Below, piece by piece: positions 53,154 to 62,336 of a stretch of 64,000 nucleotides of DNA. The stretch covers positions 1-64,000 of the forward strand of contig JAKPNN010000019.1 of the NCBI GenBank assembly GCA_029548365.1, in the 5' to 3' direction. The notes under the pieces were generated by a model. It was not told where the DNA came from, searched no databases, and saw only the letters and a list, made by a program, of their open reading frames with translations. The stretch is from Chloroflexota bacterium (lineage in GTDB: Bacteria > Chloroflexota > Anaerolineae > Anaerolineales > Anaerolineaceae). Within the stretch, counting starts at the first letter, position 1. Each line of letters begins with the position of its first letter. The position numbers and the translations under genes are program-made.

Positions 53154-54347
53154 ATGAACAAGATCTGGTCCATCATACGCAAAGATATTCTCATCCGCTT
53201 CACCAGCCCTGTTGAATGGATGTTTTTCTTAATTTTGCCGATATTGTTTATCTTCATTCTCAGCGGCAGCATCGGTATCCCTGCTGATAGCCGCCTGGAC
53301 CTGATGACAGTCGACCAGGCGAATTCCCCGCTGTCAGCCTCTTTGATCGCAGAATTGGAGAAGTCCAGCTCGATCAAACCCCTGATGTCCGACCTGAAGA
53401 ACGCGCTGGATAGCTTTGAGTCACGCCAGGCTTCCTCTGTGCTGATCATCCCGAAAAGCTTCACCGTCGAGGCGCTGCAGGAGGGGCAGGCAGAGCTGGA
53501 GCTCAAACAGCAACGCAATAACCTGAATGCCCTGGTGCAGCAGCAGGCAGTGCAGACTGCAGCGGGGCGCATCAGCAGCGTGGTGGATATTGCCAATAAA
53601 AGCGTCGAGCTGGCGGAATCCCTGCAACCCTTTGCCAACGGCGTGGAGCGACAGACATTTTTTGATGAATCCTATGCCGCTGCGCAAAACCTGATGGAAT
53701 CGGCGCCCGAGCTTGTTACAACTCTGGAGGGGAAAACTGAAGACTCGATCAACTACGACCCGCGCTCCAACAACACCGCCGGGCAGATGGTCACCTGGGT
53801 GTTCATCCCGCTGATCGGTCTTTCAGCCATGTTTGCCCTGGAGCGAACGGGTGGGACGTTGCGGCGCATCCTGGTCACGCCGACCAGCAAAGCGCTGTAT
53901 ATCAGCGGGACAGTGCTGGGACAGGTGTTAACTGCACTGCTGCAAATGGCGATTATGGTCACCTTTGGGGCAGTGGTGATGAAGATCAACTGGCTGCACG
54001 CCCCCCTGGCTTTGTTCCTGGTGATGCTCACATCCGTACTGGCTGCCGCCGCCCTGGGGACGATGCTGGGCACCTTTGTAAAAACCGAGGGACAGGCCAA
54101 CGGCTTATCGATCCTGATTGGCATGGTGATGGCGATGATGGGCGGCTGCTGGTATCCGATTGAGCTATTCCCGCCGATGATGCGCACGGCTGCCCAGGCG
54201 CTGCCGACCTATTGGGCGATGAATGGGTTTTTGAACATCGCCGTGCGGGGACAGGGATTATCGGGCGTGCTGTTCGAAAGCGCGGTACTGCTGGGCTTCG
54301 CCCTGGTGTTCTTTGTGATCGGTGTGTGGCGATTCAGGTACGAGTAA
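53154..54347 (+). CDS. ABC-2 type permease B
   Basis: About 397 residues, homologous in design to permease A: one N-terminal helix (KDILIRFTSPVEWMFFLILPILFIFI), a ~170-residue external loop rich in Q/E/L that may form a coiled coil (EALQEGQAELELKQQRNNLNALVQQQ), then five helices. It would form a heterodimer with permease A. The ATG at 53154 has GAGGTGGC upstream; the frame opens earlier inside the previous gene. Confidence 0.88.
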   Translation: MNKIWSIIRKDILIRFTSPVEWMFFLILPILFIFILSGSIGIPADSRLDLMTVDQANSPLSASLIAELEKSSSIKPLMSDLKNALDSFESRQASSVLIIPKSFTVEALQEGQAELELKQQRNNLNALVQQQAVQTAAGRISSVVDIANKSVELAESLQPFANGVERQTFFDESYAAAQNLMESAPELVTTLEGKTEDSINYDPRSNNTAGQMVTWVFIPLIGLSAMFALERTGGTLRRILVTPTSKALYISGTVLGQVLTALLQMAIMVTFGAVVMKINWLHAPLALFLVMLTSVLAAAALGTMLGTFVKTEGQANGLSILIGMVMAMMGGCWYPIELFPPMMRTAAQALPTYWAMNGFLNIAVRGQGLSGVLFESAVLLGFALVFFVIGVWRFRYE

Positions 54348-54405
54348 AGTTGGGTGGAATATTTGGTGATAACCATCGTTTTACACTGTTCAGACCCAGT
54401 TTTCT

Positions 54406-54441
54406 AAAAAAAGGGGCTGCCTTATAACTCAGCCCCTTTTT
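54406..54441. terminator. Bidirectional terminator
   Basis: GGGGCTG (54413-54419) pairs with CAGCCCC (54430-54436), flanked by seven A on the left and five T on the right. It serves the ABC operon on the plus strand and the KDG-kinase operon on the minus strand. Confidence 0.85.
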
Positions 54442-54472
54442 CAGGTCATTATTCAGAGGGTTAAAGAATGGG

Positions 54473-55498
54473 TTATCTCTGAACCCTTCCAGAAGCATCC
54501 CCGCCCATCAAATTGAGCACATCAGCAATGCTGACAAGATTAAAATCGCCAATGATGGAATGTTTCAGGCAGCTGGCTGCCGCAGCAAACTCGAGTGCGT
54601 CCTGTTTGTCTGTGAACGCGTTCAACCCGTAGATTAAACCAGAGCAAAATGCGTCTCCACCGCCAACCCGATCGATAATATCGCGAATCTCATAACGCGT
54701 ACTGAGGTAGAACTGCTCCCGGTCATTCAAACAGCCTGCCCAACCGTTGATATCCGCACTCTGGCTTTCGCGCAGTGTTATTGCAATCAACTTCATGTCA
54801 GGATAGATTGCCAGAACCTGGTTGGTGAGTGCTTCGTATTTTGAAACGTCTAATTTGCCGCTCTCGACATCTGCATCAACTTTAATCCCCAGTGATTTCT
54901 GGCAGTCCTCCTCGTTGGCAATGGCAACATCCACGTACTTGACCAATTCGCTCATCACCTCAGGAGCATTTTTGCCGTATTTCCACAAATTTTTACGAAA
55001 ATTGAGGTCACAGGACACAGTAATGCCTTTTTCCCTGGCGGCTTTTACCGACTGAAGGGAAAGCAGCATGGCTGATTCTGAAATTGCTGGCGTGATGCCG
55101 GTGATGTGGAACCAGTTGATTCCTGAAAAAGCCTGGTCCCAATCGATATCACCGGGTTTAGCGAGGGCAATCGCAGAGAATTCTCGATCGTACACAACCT
55201 TACTGGGGAGCTGGTTTGCGCCAGGCTCCAGGAAATAAATCCCCATCCGCCCGGCGCCACGTTGAATCCTGCTGGTATCAACGCCAAATTTCCTGATGGT
55301 CTGGACGCAGGCGTCGCCGATCGCGTTTTTAGGAAGTACCGTGAGATAGCTCACATCCATCCCGTAATTTGCCAGCGATACCGCAACATTGGCTTCCCCG
55401 CCGCCGAAGGTTGCCTCAAGCATTAACCCTTGAAACAAGCGCTCGTGGTACGGCGGTTTCAACCGCAGCATGATCTCGCCAAAGGTTAGGAATTTCAT
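54473..55498 (-). CDS. kdgK: 2-dehydro-3-deoxygluconate kinase, PfkB family
   Basis: A sugar kinase of 341 residues that probably phosphorylates 2-keto-3-deoxygluconate to KDPG. The N-terminal [11 protein letters not shown] and [15 protein letters not shown], and the C-terminal [18 protein letters not shown] with the catalytic Asp and anion hole, are PfkB hallmarks. The neighbouring KDPG aldolase supports the KDG kinase assignment over other PfkB sugars. AAGGAG lies 9 nt upstream. It is the last gene of the 54-62 kb operon. Confidence 0.88.
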   Translation of the reverse strand: MKFLTFGEIMLRLKPPYHERLFQGLMLEATFGGGEANVAVSLANYGMDVSYLTVLPKNAIGDACVQTIRKFGVDTSRIQRGAGRMGIYFLEPGANQLPSKVVYDREFSAIALAKPGDIDWDQAFSGINWFHITGITPAISESAMLLSLQSVKAAREKGITVSCDLNFRKNLWKYGKNAPEVMSELVKYVDVAIANEEDCQKSLGIKVDADVESGKLDVSKYEALTNQVLAIYPDMKLIAITLRESQSADINGWAGCLNDREQFYLSTRYEIRDIIDRVGGGDAFCSGLIYGLNAFTDKQDALEFAAAASCLKHSIIGDFNLVSIADVLNLMGGDASGRVQR

Positions 55499-55509
55499 TT
55501 TTATTCTCC

Positions 55510-56472
55510 TTACTTTTGCAGAAGGTGGATAGCGAAACCGCCAAATTCATCGCGCAAATACACGGCAACCATCGAGTCGCCCTTGTATTTGGCGGTTTCC
55601 ATGTCAACTTCAAAGCCGCGCTTTGCCAGGTAATGCACGGCTCTTGTGATGTTGTTGGTCTTAATGGCGATATGACCCATCTCGCCGAGGTATTTTGATT
55701 TCATAACTTCGATACCAGGGCTGGCAAAGTTTGAGCTATTGCCTTCCTTGGTGGCAAAACCGAAAGCAGACTCAAATTGCTTGCACACCTGCAGGGATTC
55801 ATCGGCAGTGTCCAGATTAATACCAACGTGGGCCAGTTCAAACCCCAGCAGGATGTCGATGGCTTGTTTGACTACTTCTGTGATCGCGCTAAAATTGTGA
55901 TTGACAATATCAGCCGTTTTACACAACCAACCTCCACCAACAGCGTGGATGAATGGTTTACTCGCATATTCTGAGAGATTATCATTATTAACGCCGCCTG
56001 TGGGAATGAAATTAACGCCGACAGATTTAAATGGGCCGTTTAAAGCATTCATTGCAGCAACAGCGCCGTAGACATTGGATGGGAAGAATTTAACGGTGTT
56101 CACTCCCAGCGCCAGCGCCTGTTGGATTTCTGTCGGTGTGACGCAGCCGGGCGTAACGGCAACATCATGTTCCACACACCAGGCCACTATTTCAGCGTCA
56201 AAACCAGGAGAAACGATGAACTGAGCGCCGGCTTCAGCCGCTTCAATGCATTTTTCTAATGACAAAATTGTACCTGCGCCAACCAGCATTTCAGGCACAG
56301 ATGCGCGTACGTTTCTGATTGCCTCGATGCCCGCCGCTGTGCGCATAGTGATCTCCATGATGTCCAATCCACCAGCCAACAGCGCCCGAGCAGCTGGAAC
56401 CGCGTCTTCTACTTTGTCGATGACGACAACAGGGACGAGTCCAGCTTTTCCGATTCTTTCAATTACATTCAT
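55510..56472 (-). CDS. KHG/KDPG aldolase fused to a VOC (glyoxalase-like) domain
   Basis: A 320-residue fusion. Residues 1-~212 are a class I KDPG/KHG aldolase, with catalytic E40 and R44 in IMEITMRT and Schiff-base K128 in NTVKFFPSN. Residues ~215-320 have the VOC/glyoxalase fold pattern ([50 protein letters not shown]). The aldolase should split KDPG, or 4-hydroxy-2-oxoglutarate, to pyruvate. The VOC part may bind metal or a related oxo-acid; its role is unknown. It lies 11 nt upstream of kdgK. Confidence 0.9.
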   Translation of the reverse strand: MNVIERIGKAGLVPVVVIDKVEDAVPAARALLAGGLDIMEITMRTAAGIEAIRNVRASVPEMLVGAGTILSLEKCIEAAEAGAQFIVSPGFDAEIVAWCVEHDVAVTPGCVTPTEIQQALALGVNTVKFFPSNVYGAVAAMNALNGPFKSVGVNFIPTGGVNNDNLSEYASKPFIHAVGGGWLCKTADIVNHNFSAITEVVKQAIDILLGFELAHVGINLDTADESLQVCKQFESAFGFATKEGNSSNFASPGIEVMKSKYLGEMGHIAIKTNNITRAVHYLAKRGFEVDMETAKYKGDSMVAVYLRDEFGGFAIHLLQK

Positions 56473-56494
56473 TTCAACCTCTTTGGTGATTCAC

Positions 56495-57160
56495 TTAGAA
56501 TGAACCGTATTTCTTCTCGGCGTCAACTGCAGACATTCCACGTTCAATCGCCTCTCGGGTGTCTTTTTCTCCACGTACTTTCTCCAGTGTGACGGTGATT
56601 GCTTTGTCTTCGATTTCTTTAGGGATCACGACAACGCCGTCGATATCACCAAAAATCAGATCACCGGGGCGAATCAGGATATTTCCAATTTCAACCGGAA
56701 CGCCGTAGCGAATGACCTGGTTGCGAAACAATGAGCCCTGGGCATCTCGCCCCATACAGAACACAGGAAAATCCTGCTCTAACACCTGGCGCGTATCGCG
56801 GATATAGCCATCAATTACAGCACCCACCGCTCCCCTGCGTTTGATGGTTGCGGTCATGATTTCGCCAAAGTAGCTGCAGCGGCGGTCTCCGCCTGTTACG
56901 ATGTAAACCTCGTCCTCGCTGATATTGTCAATCGCCTCAGTCAGTAATCCCAGGGGTTTCTCTTGTTCACCATACACATCGCAAATGATGGTCGGGAATG
57001 CACGTCCCACCATCACATCTGTAAGACGAATCGATTGGATAACGTTAGGAAGATAAATATGGCTGTAGCCCAAGGTATCCATCATGTCGCAGATGACGCC
57101 GGTGTACAGCTCTTCCTTTATTATCTTGAATAATTCTTTATCATTTTTCCACTCACTCAT
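56495..57160 (-). CDS. RraA family protein (oxo-acid aldolase/decarboxylase-like)
   Basis: About 221 residues. The family motif GAVIDGYIRDTRQV contains the conserved Arg and Asp that bind substrate and metal, with FCMGRDAQGS and IRPGDLIFGDIDGVVVIP following. Members act as 4-hydroxy-4-methyl-2-oxoglutarate aldolase or oxaloacetate decarboxylase; the RNase-E-inhibitor role is confined to some bacteria. Next to KDPG aldolase, an enzymatic role is likely. The ATG at 57160 has GGAGC 5 nt upstream; an earlier ATG is at 57172. Confidence 0.87.
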   Translation of the reverse strand: MSEWKNDKELFKIIKEELYTGVICDMMDTLGYSHIYLPNVIQSIRLTDVMVGRAFPTIICDVYGEQEKPLGLLTEAIDNISEDEVYIVTGGDRRCSYFGEIMTATIKRRGAVGAVIDGYIRDTRQVLEQDFPVFCMGRDAQGSLFRNQVIRYGVPVEIGNILIRPGDLIFGDIDGVVVIPKEIEDKAITVTLEKVRGEKDTREAIERGMSAVDAEKKYGSF

Positions 57161-57190
57161 TTTAAGCTCCATTTCTAATCTAATTGATGT

Positions 57191-57742
57191 TTATAAAAAC
57201 CGGTTTGACAATTTGTCCAACAAATCTTGGGTTACCCTGGGAGGGATTTTGCGTCTTGCTACTGGAATAAATTTTTTGTAAATTCCGGGATCTCCGCCTA
57301 CAACGAATTCGAGTTTGTCGCTAATAAAAGTTGCTTTGTTTGATAGGGGTTTCAGTTTTATTTCTTTGATCTCTCTCCACTGCAGATGTGTTTGCTTTCC
57401 AAAGGCTGAAACGATAACCAATTTATCCTCACATGCAATGATGGTCTTCAGAAGCGAAAACAACAGGATTGCTGAGCCCGATACATTACACACTAGGATA
57501 AATGCAGCAGCCAGGAGGTATGAAGTCTGATCTGAACCCCCTGTAGAAGGATCGATCACTTTGAGAACCAGAATGAACAATCCCATGGCAATCAGCATTC
57601 CCCCTAAGACTGCTGACATCCAGGTCTCAGAGAGCCGCAGGATTTCATTTTCCATCTTTTTCGGCCTCTTAGTAAAAATAAGATAGAGCGCAACTCCAAC
57701 CACAACCAAACTTAATCCAAATGAAATGATCAAATAAATCAT
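57191..57742 (-). CDS. Two-helix membrane protein with PH-like soluble part
   Basis: A 183-residue protein. A first helix (about 1-24) is followed by a basic segment (TKRPKKMENE), then two hydrophobic stretches (about 43-65 and 75-100). A C-terminal soluble part (HLQWREIKEIKLKPLSNKATFISDKLEFVVGG) resembles the PH-like domains of YdbT/YvbH-type membrane proteins. The function is unknown. It begins 10 nt after the HExxH gene with AGAAGGTAAATT as ribosome binding site. Confidence 0.65.
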   Translation of the reverse strand: MIYLIISFGLSLVVVGVALYLIFTKRPKKMENEILRLSETWMSAVLGGMLIAMGLFILVLKVIDPSTGGSDQTSYLLAAAFILVCNVSGSAILLFSLLKTIIACEDKLVIVSAFGKQTHLQWREIKEIKLKPLSNKATFISDKLEFVVGGDPGIYKKFIPVARRKIPPRVTQDLLDKLSNRFL

Positions 57743-57752
57743 AATTTACCTT

Positions 57753-58406
57753 CTATTGTGTTGATTTGTTCATCATATTTAAGTAGTGCCGTTCTGCGGT
57801 AACGGGGTTTTGAACGTAAAGCAAGATGACATTAAAAATGAAGGGAGAGCATTGCAGTTGAACCAGCTCTCTGGTAAAAGCCATCGCGCCAATCTCACCC
57901 AGGCAGGTGATGCGGCTGACATTTTTAAAGGGACCAATTTGCCACACTTTTATACGCTCAGCTACAGAAAAAAGATCAGGCTGGGTCAGCTCAAAGTAGT
58001 GATACAGCTCGTGGGCGATTAATAGATCCGTTGTGTTAACCTCGCCAGTAAATTCACGCAAGCCCTTCTCGTTGATTAACTGATCTGCGGCATGAGCGAG
58101 ATCTGTAAAGACGTTGATCGTATCGGGCTCCTCAAAGCTGGCGAACATGGAATAGCCCGGACTGCTTTGAGAGGTTTTTTCCACAAGGTTCAGGTTCAGC
58201 TTTTTTACTAACTTTCTGGGAGAAACGTCCCCAAAATCGGTTTTAAGCTGTTCAGCCAGCGATGAAGCACTCTCTGCTGCCTTTCTGGCATATTCCTTTC
58301 GTTTTTCCGGTGGAATTCGATTAACTAATGGTTCGGAGCGGAAGGAATACCGCGCCCAATCCTCATCTGTGAGTGTAACCAATTCACCGATCCATTCGAT
58401 GATCAT
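57753..58406 (-). CDS. HExxH-containing protein, putative metalloprotease
   Basis: A 217-residue soluble protein of no family I can name. The LIAHELYHYFELTQPDLFSVAERI segment has a zinc-type HELYH motif, reminiscent of ImmA/IrrE and related minimal gluzincins. A possible third ligand is E in the later CLGEIGAMAFTRELV helix. The N-terminal part is helical (KEYARKAAESASSLAEQLK). The start overlaps the hydantoinase stop codon as ATGA, so the two are translationally coupled. Regulation by proteolysis or substrate processing is speculative. Confidence 0.65.
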   Translation of the reverse strand: MIIEWIGELVTLTDEDWARYSFRSEPLVNRIPPEKRKEYARKAAESASSLAEQLKTDFGDVSPRKLVKKLNLNLVEKTSQSSPGYSMFASFEEPDTINVFTDLAHAADQLINEKGLREFTGEVNTTDLLIAHELYHYFELTQPDLFSVAERIKVWQIGPFKNVSRITCLGEIGAMAFTRELVQLQCSPFIFNVILLYVQNPVTAERHYLNMMNKSTQ

Positions 58407-60532
58407 AGTATCTCGGTTCTTGAACTGATCAATATGATATCCTCATCTGGATCTGCTTCAAGAAATTCACTACGCATCACGACGGTGAGTTGATTAAAAT
58501 CCAGGGAGTTTGAAAAGTCCAGGACCTTTCCATTGATGCACAGGAAGATGTCGGGGGTGGAGAGCATTTCACGTCTGTAAGAGACTTGCTGGTCCCACAG
58601 TTTTTTGGTGTTACTTTCCCAATCCCTAGCTTTACACGCCGTTCCGATGGCATTGGAACATTGAACTTTCACAAAACCGCGGTGGTCGACCAGTCGCAAT
58701 TGTTGTTTATCGCCGACTTTCCGGCCAAACACATAAAAGATGTCCTGGTGTATGAGTAATTCGACCTCTTCCAACTTTGCGTTCATCGATTGAGCAGCAA
58801 TCTCTCGGGCTTCATCTGCGTTGACTTTCAGAGACAGATCGGTGGCCTGGACTTCGTTTGAACCCAATGCAATCGCGGTTACCTTTGAGCTTTGTGGGTC
58901 GATTTCAATATGGACTTCCACTGTGGATGGGACAGCACCGTTTTTGATGGCTAACGCAGCTGCTTCACGTTTGATGCGGCTGATTTCTTCTGTGGTCGGA
59001 TTGGGGATCACCCTTTCCACAACATCGCGGATCATCGCCAGGGCTACGCCGATCGAAGAAATGACTTCAGCATATTTGGGGATGGAGTAGTTCAGTTTCA
59101 TCACGCCAGAAGAATAGGGTATCAATGCTGCAGCGCCACCACCCACGCCAACCAGTGTCATCTGGTCGTGTTCAAGCCGATATTTTTCTGCGAACTCATC
59201 GATCACCGGGTGGATTTTTTCGTAGGCTTTATGCAGAATCTGTTGAGCAGTTTCTTCTACGGAAATACCGAGATAATCGGCGAGAGGCTGCATACAGCGC
59301 CGGGCAGATTCCTGAATACCGTATGAATAATCATCGGGCTGACATAAGCCCAACACATTCGCGGCGCAGCTATTGGTCAGTGTGACTCGCTTACCACTGG
59401 CAAGTTTGATCCTGACATAATCAGCAGGGTCGCCTTTTTTTGGAGAGAAAAACTCTAATTGGGGGTCTACAATCTCTTCCAATGGGGTATAAACTGCGTA
59501 TTTCAAACCAGCAATATGAGCTGAACGAGGGCCGACATCCACCAGGATGTTGTCTTTTGCCCGCACCATACTTCCACCGGCAACACCTAGCACACGCACA
59601 TCTAGTGAATTGATATATGTACGATGCCCGCCAACAACCGTGTATTCGACAGCCGGCCTGCCATTTTTGATGACGCCGATATTCGTCGATGTCCCCCCGA
59701 CCTCGAAATAAATGCCATTGGAAGCGCGCAGGTACATAAGGGCGCCCATGATGCTGGCGGCAGGGCCGGACAACATGGTCAGCACCGGGCGCTTCTTCAT
59801 CTCTATTACATCCATCACGCCGCCGTCGCCGCGCATAATCATTAAAGGTACGCTAATGCCAGCCTGACGAACGCTCGTTTCAGTGCTGTTCGCAGTATCA
59901 AGCATTTTTGGCAGAATGCTGCCATTGATGGCTGCTGTGCGTGTGCGGCGAGTGAGACCATAAAGTTTGCTGATTTCCGATGCAACGGTAACCATCATGT
60001 CATGCTTTTCAGCCACATCTTTAACAAGGTTTTCCTCTGCAATACTGTCCACGCCAAATGCTTTTGACGCCACAATAACGGATGCGCCCTGTTGTTTCAG
60101 ATCTTCAATCGCCATTTTCACTGAAGATTCATTGACATCCTTGAGTTTTAAGAAAGTATGGCAGGTGTGGATCTTCCTTCCGGTTCCCAGGTCAATATCA
60201 GGCAACTTTGATTGGCTTTTCGCCAGCAGTCCTTCCAGTCCGCCACCAGCCATGCCAATGATGCCAACTTTTGCCACATCGCCTTCGAGCAGGGCGTTGG
60301 TCGCCTGGGTTGTGCTGTGCGCGATGAAGACAACATCATCGGGGTCGATATTGTATTCTCTCATGCAATTTTCAAAGCACTCAATCACACCTGCTGCCAC
60401 GCCATCTTCGTGGTCATGGCTGGTCATAACAATTGATTCACCAATGATTTCGTTGGTATCGTTATCAAGGGCAACCGCTTTCGTGTGTGTTCCACCGACA
60501 TCAATACCAAATCGAATTTTTCGTGTGCTCAT
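58403..60532 (-). CDS. Hydantoinase/oxoprolinase family protein (HyuA-like)
   Basis: About 709 residues of the ATP-dependent hydantoinase A/acetone carboxylase beta superfamily. FGIDVGGTHTKAVAL is the N-terminal phosphate-binding site of the sugar-kinase/actin fold. HSTTQATNALLEGDVAKVGII and MLSGPAASIMGALMYLRASNGIYFEVGGTSTNIGV are the two conserved hydantoinase_A blocks. VGVGGGAAALIPYSSGVM follows. No HyuB partner is present, so the reaction is uncertain. The ATG at 60532 has GAGGCGAAAT upstream. It follows the transporter after a spacer containing a GC-rich hairpin. Confidence 0.87.
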   Translation of the reverse strand: MSTRKIRFGIDVGGTHTKAVALDNDTNEIIGESIVMTSHDHEDGVAAGVIECFENCMREYNIDPDDVVFIAHSTTQATNALLEGDVAKVGIIGMAGGGLEGLLAKSQSKLPDIDLGTGRKIHTCHTFLKLKDVNESSVKMAIEDLKQQGASVIVASKAFGVDSIAEENLVKDVAEKHDMMVTVASEISKLYGLTRRTRTAAINGSILPKMLDTANSTETSVRQAGISVPLMIMRGDGGVMDVIEMKKRPVLTMLSGPAASIMGALMYLRASNGIYFEVGGTSTNIGVIKNGRPAVEYTVVGGHRTYINSLDVRVLGVAGGSMVRAKDNILVDVGPRSAHIAGLKYAVYTPLEEIVDPQLEFFSPKKGDPADYVRIKLASGKRVTLTNSCAANVLGLCQPDDYSYGIQESARRCMQPLADYLGISVEETAQQILHKAYEKIHPVIDEFAEKYRLEHDQMTLVGVGGGAAALIPYSSGVMKLNYSIPKYAEVISSIGVALAMIRDVVERVIPNPTTEEISRIKREAAALAIKNGAVPSTVEVHIEIDPQSSKVTAIALGSNEVQATDLSLKVNADEAREIAAQSMNAKLEEVELLIHQDIFYVFGRKVGDKQQLRLVDHRGFVKVQCSNAIGTACKARDWESNTKKLWDQQVSYRREMLSTPDIFLCINGKVLDFSNSLDFNQLTVVMRSEFLEADPDEDIILISSRTEIL

Positions 60533-60573
60533 ATTTCGCCTCAACATTAACAATAAATAATCATAATATCCTT

Positions 60574-60601
60574 CGGGAGGAGAGAAATGACCCTCCTCCC
60601 G
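60574..60601 (-). other. GC-rich hairpin between transporter and hydantoinase genes
   Basis: CGGGAGGAG and CTCCTCCCG form a perfect 9 bp stem with a 10 nt loop, without a T run on the minus strand. It may set the ratio of the two products by mRNA processing or partial termination. Confidence 0.5.
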
Positions 60602-60688
60602 ATCATTACCTACTTAATTTTGGTTGCCCCGCATTGTTCAACAATCGTAAAGCAACTTTTCAACCATAGCGGAAGCTCATACAGGGGC

Positions 60689-62005
60689 TTAGATGACAAC
60701 ACGAGAAGCTAATAACACATAAGCCACCAATTCGAGCACCAGGGCAAGCGGCAATGCATAGGGCAAGGTTTGCGTCATGAATTCCTTGATGGTTACTTTT
60801 GTGTAACCAATAGCCCAAAGGTTCCAGGATTGTGTTGGGCAAACGTTCGTGGTGATTGTGGAGCAAAGGATATAGAAGAGGGGATACAGAATCGTCAGAG
60901 GATACAGACCGGTTCCTGCGATGATGGCAAATGTAGCTGCACCAGCACCCCAAATGGAAAGTGGACCTCGGAATAAGGCCAGGAACCCGAAGATACCGAA
61001 TACCAGGTAAAGCAGGAACACGTTTTGCGGCAGAATGGGGGCGACGATTGGCGCTAAGAAAGCTTTTGCCACGCTTGCTGAGCGAATGAACATCTGCAAG
61101 AAGAGCAAGAACCCGAGCACCAGCCCAACGTCTGCAACGCCTTCATAGAAGGTCTTTTGGACGACATCTGCAATCCCATTCCAGCCCTTTTTAAGATATC
61201 CAGTCCAGCCCAACGCCCAGATTACAGAAAGTACAATTGCGAGGATGGCGCTCATTTTCGTTATCAACGAAATGCTAACAGGCAGAAGGGGGGTCAGGCA
61301 AGCCATCAAATTGGCATTTTCGCCTTCCAAATTGACTTCTTGGGCTGCCCAGGCTGTGGATTTCTTCTTATTCCGCAAGCTGATGAGGACCATTACGATC
61401 ACAAAAGCCAGGTGAATCGCTATGGCTATGAACGCAAAGCGGGTCCATTCAGGGCTCCTGAAATCATAAATCTCTTCACCCATCTGCATCGTTCCAGCCG
61501 CCTGGCTGAGAAGTGCATTGTTGATATATAAGCCGTTGGTGATAGACATGGCAAAAGTTCCAGTTGCCAATGGCTTGGGTATCCCCAACGACAGCATAAT
61601 TGGAAAGACAATAACACCAATGGCAACCACGGCGCCCACACCATAAGCGGTTGTGAAAATGGCGGTTACAACAATGGCCAGCAGAATAACAGTAAGAGCT
61701 GGTTTATCGCCACCAAGTTCAACAGCCTTTTTAATAATTGTGCGTGCAATGCCTGTCTCAATCAGGACCCTTCCAAACCAACTACCAAAGATGATGTTCA
61801 CAGCTGTAGGGCCAAAGGCTTCAGGACCGCCCTGGAAAACCTGCGCGTTGAGGGTTGGCCAGTCAACAGCTCCGCCAATCCAACACAAGGCTGTCCAAAG
61901 AACTGCCATTACAAAAAGACCGAGCAAGAGGTTTCCACCCCTTGCAGCGTAAATAATAAAGATAAGGTATGTAATCAATAAGATTACACCTATTGCGGTT
62001 TCCAT
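60689..62005 (-). CDS. CitMHS/GntP-like organic acid permease
   Basis: A 438-residue polytopic transporter with about 12 helices, of the ion-transporter superfamily (citrate, gluconate, H+/Na+ symporters). NIIFGSWFGRVLIETGIARTIIKKAVELGGDKPAL is the conserved N-terminal block. TTAYGVGAVVAIGVIVFPIMLSLGIPK and LYINNALLSQAAGTMQMG are the re-entrant-loop regions. The substrate is probably a sugar acid or oxo-acid that feeds the operon. AAGGAG lies 8 nt before the ATG. A strong promoter is found upstream. Confidence 0.8.
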   Translation of the reverse strand: METAIGVILLITYLIFIIYAARGGNLLLGLFVMAVLWTALCWIGGAVDWPTLNAQVFQGGPEAFGPTAVNIIFGSWFGRVLIETGIARTIIKKAVELGGDKPALTVILLAIVVTAIFTTAYGVGAVVAIGVIVFPIMLSLGIPKPLATGTFAMSITNGLYINNALLSQAAGTMQMGEEIYDFRSPEWTRFAFIAIAIHLAFVIVMVLISLRNKKKSTAWAAQEVNLEGENANLMACLTPLLPVSISLITKMSAILAIVLSVIWALGWTGYLKKGWNGIADVVQKTFYEGVADVGLVLGFLLFLQMFIRSASVAKAFLAPIVAPILPQNVFLLYLVFGIFGFLALFRGPLSIWGAGAATFAIIAGTGLYPLTILYPLFYILCSTITTNVCPTQSWNLWAIGYTKVTIKEFMTQTLPYALPLALVLELVAYVLLASRVVI

Positions 62006-62336
62006 AAATAAGGCTCCTTGTTAATCTAAAATAAATTGTGCTTAACGATAAAACAACGAATAAGATAAAAGTCTAATAAACGCCTCCTTAATCATGAAAA
62101 TGCTCATGGTTGAAAAGCCAAGAAAATTATAACACACTTTTATAAGCACTCGTCAACACGTTTAGGATTGAAAAAGCTCAAGAAAACCCTGCTGAAGGAA
62201 TGCCATCTCAGTATATTATAGAAGGGCAAAATCAAATCTAATCGCAAAGAAAAACAATATTATTAGATCGATATCTAATTATTTAATTTTATTTTATTAA
62301 AATATATTGATTTACCACCCCTTTTGAAGAGAGCTG
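62006..62336. other. AT-rich spacer with operon promoter and possible operator
   Basis: A minus-strand promoter (TTGACG at 62151-62156; TATAAT at 62126-62131, 19 nt apart, or TTATAA at 18 nt) drives the 54-62 kb operon. A CATGA-N6-TCATG inverted repeat at 62093-62108, just downstream of the start site, could be an operator. The remaining part up to the rhomboid gene is very AT-rich, with no gene. Confidence 0.6.
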
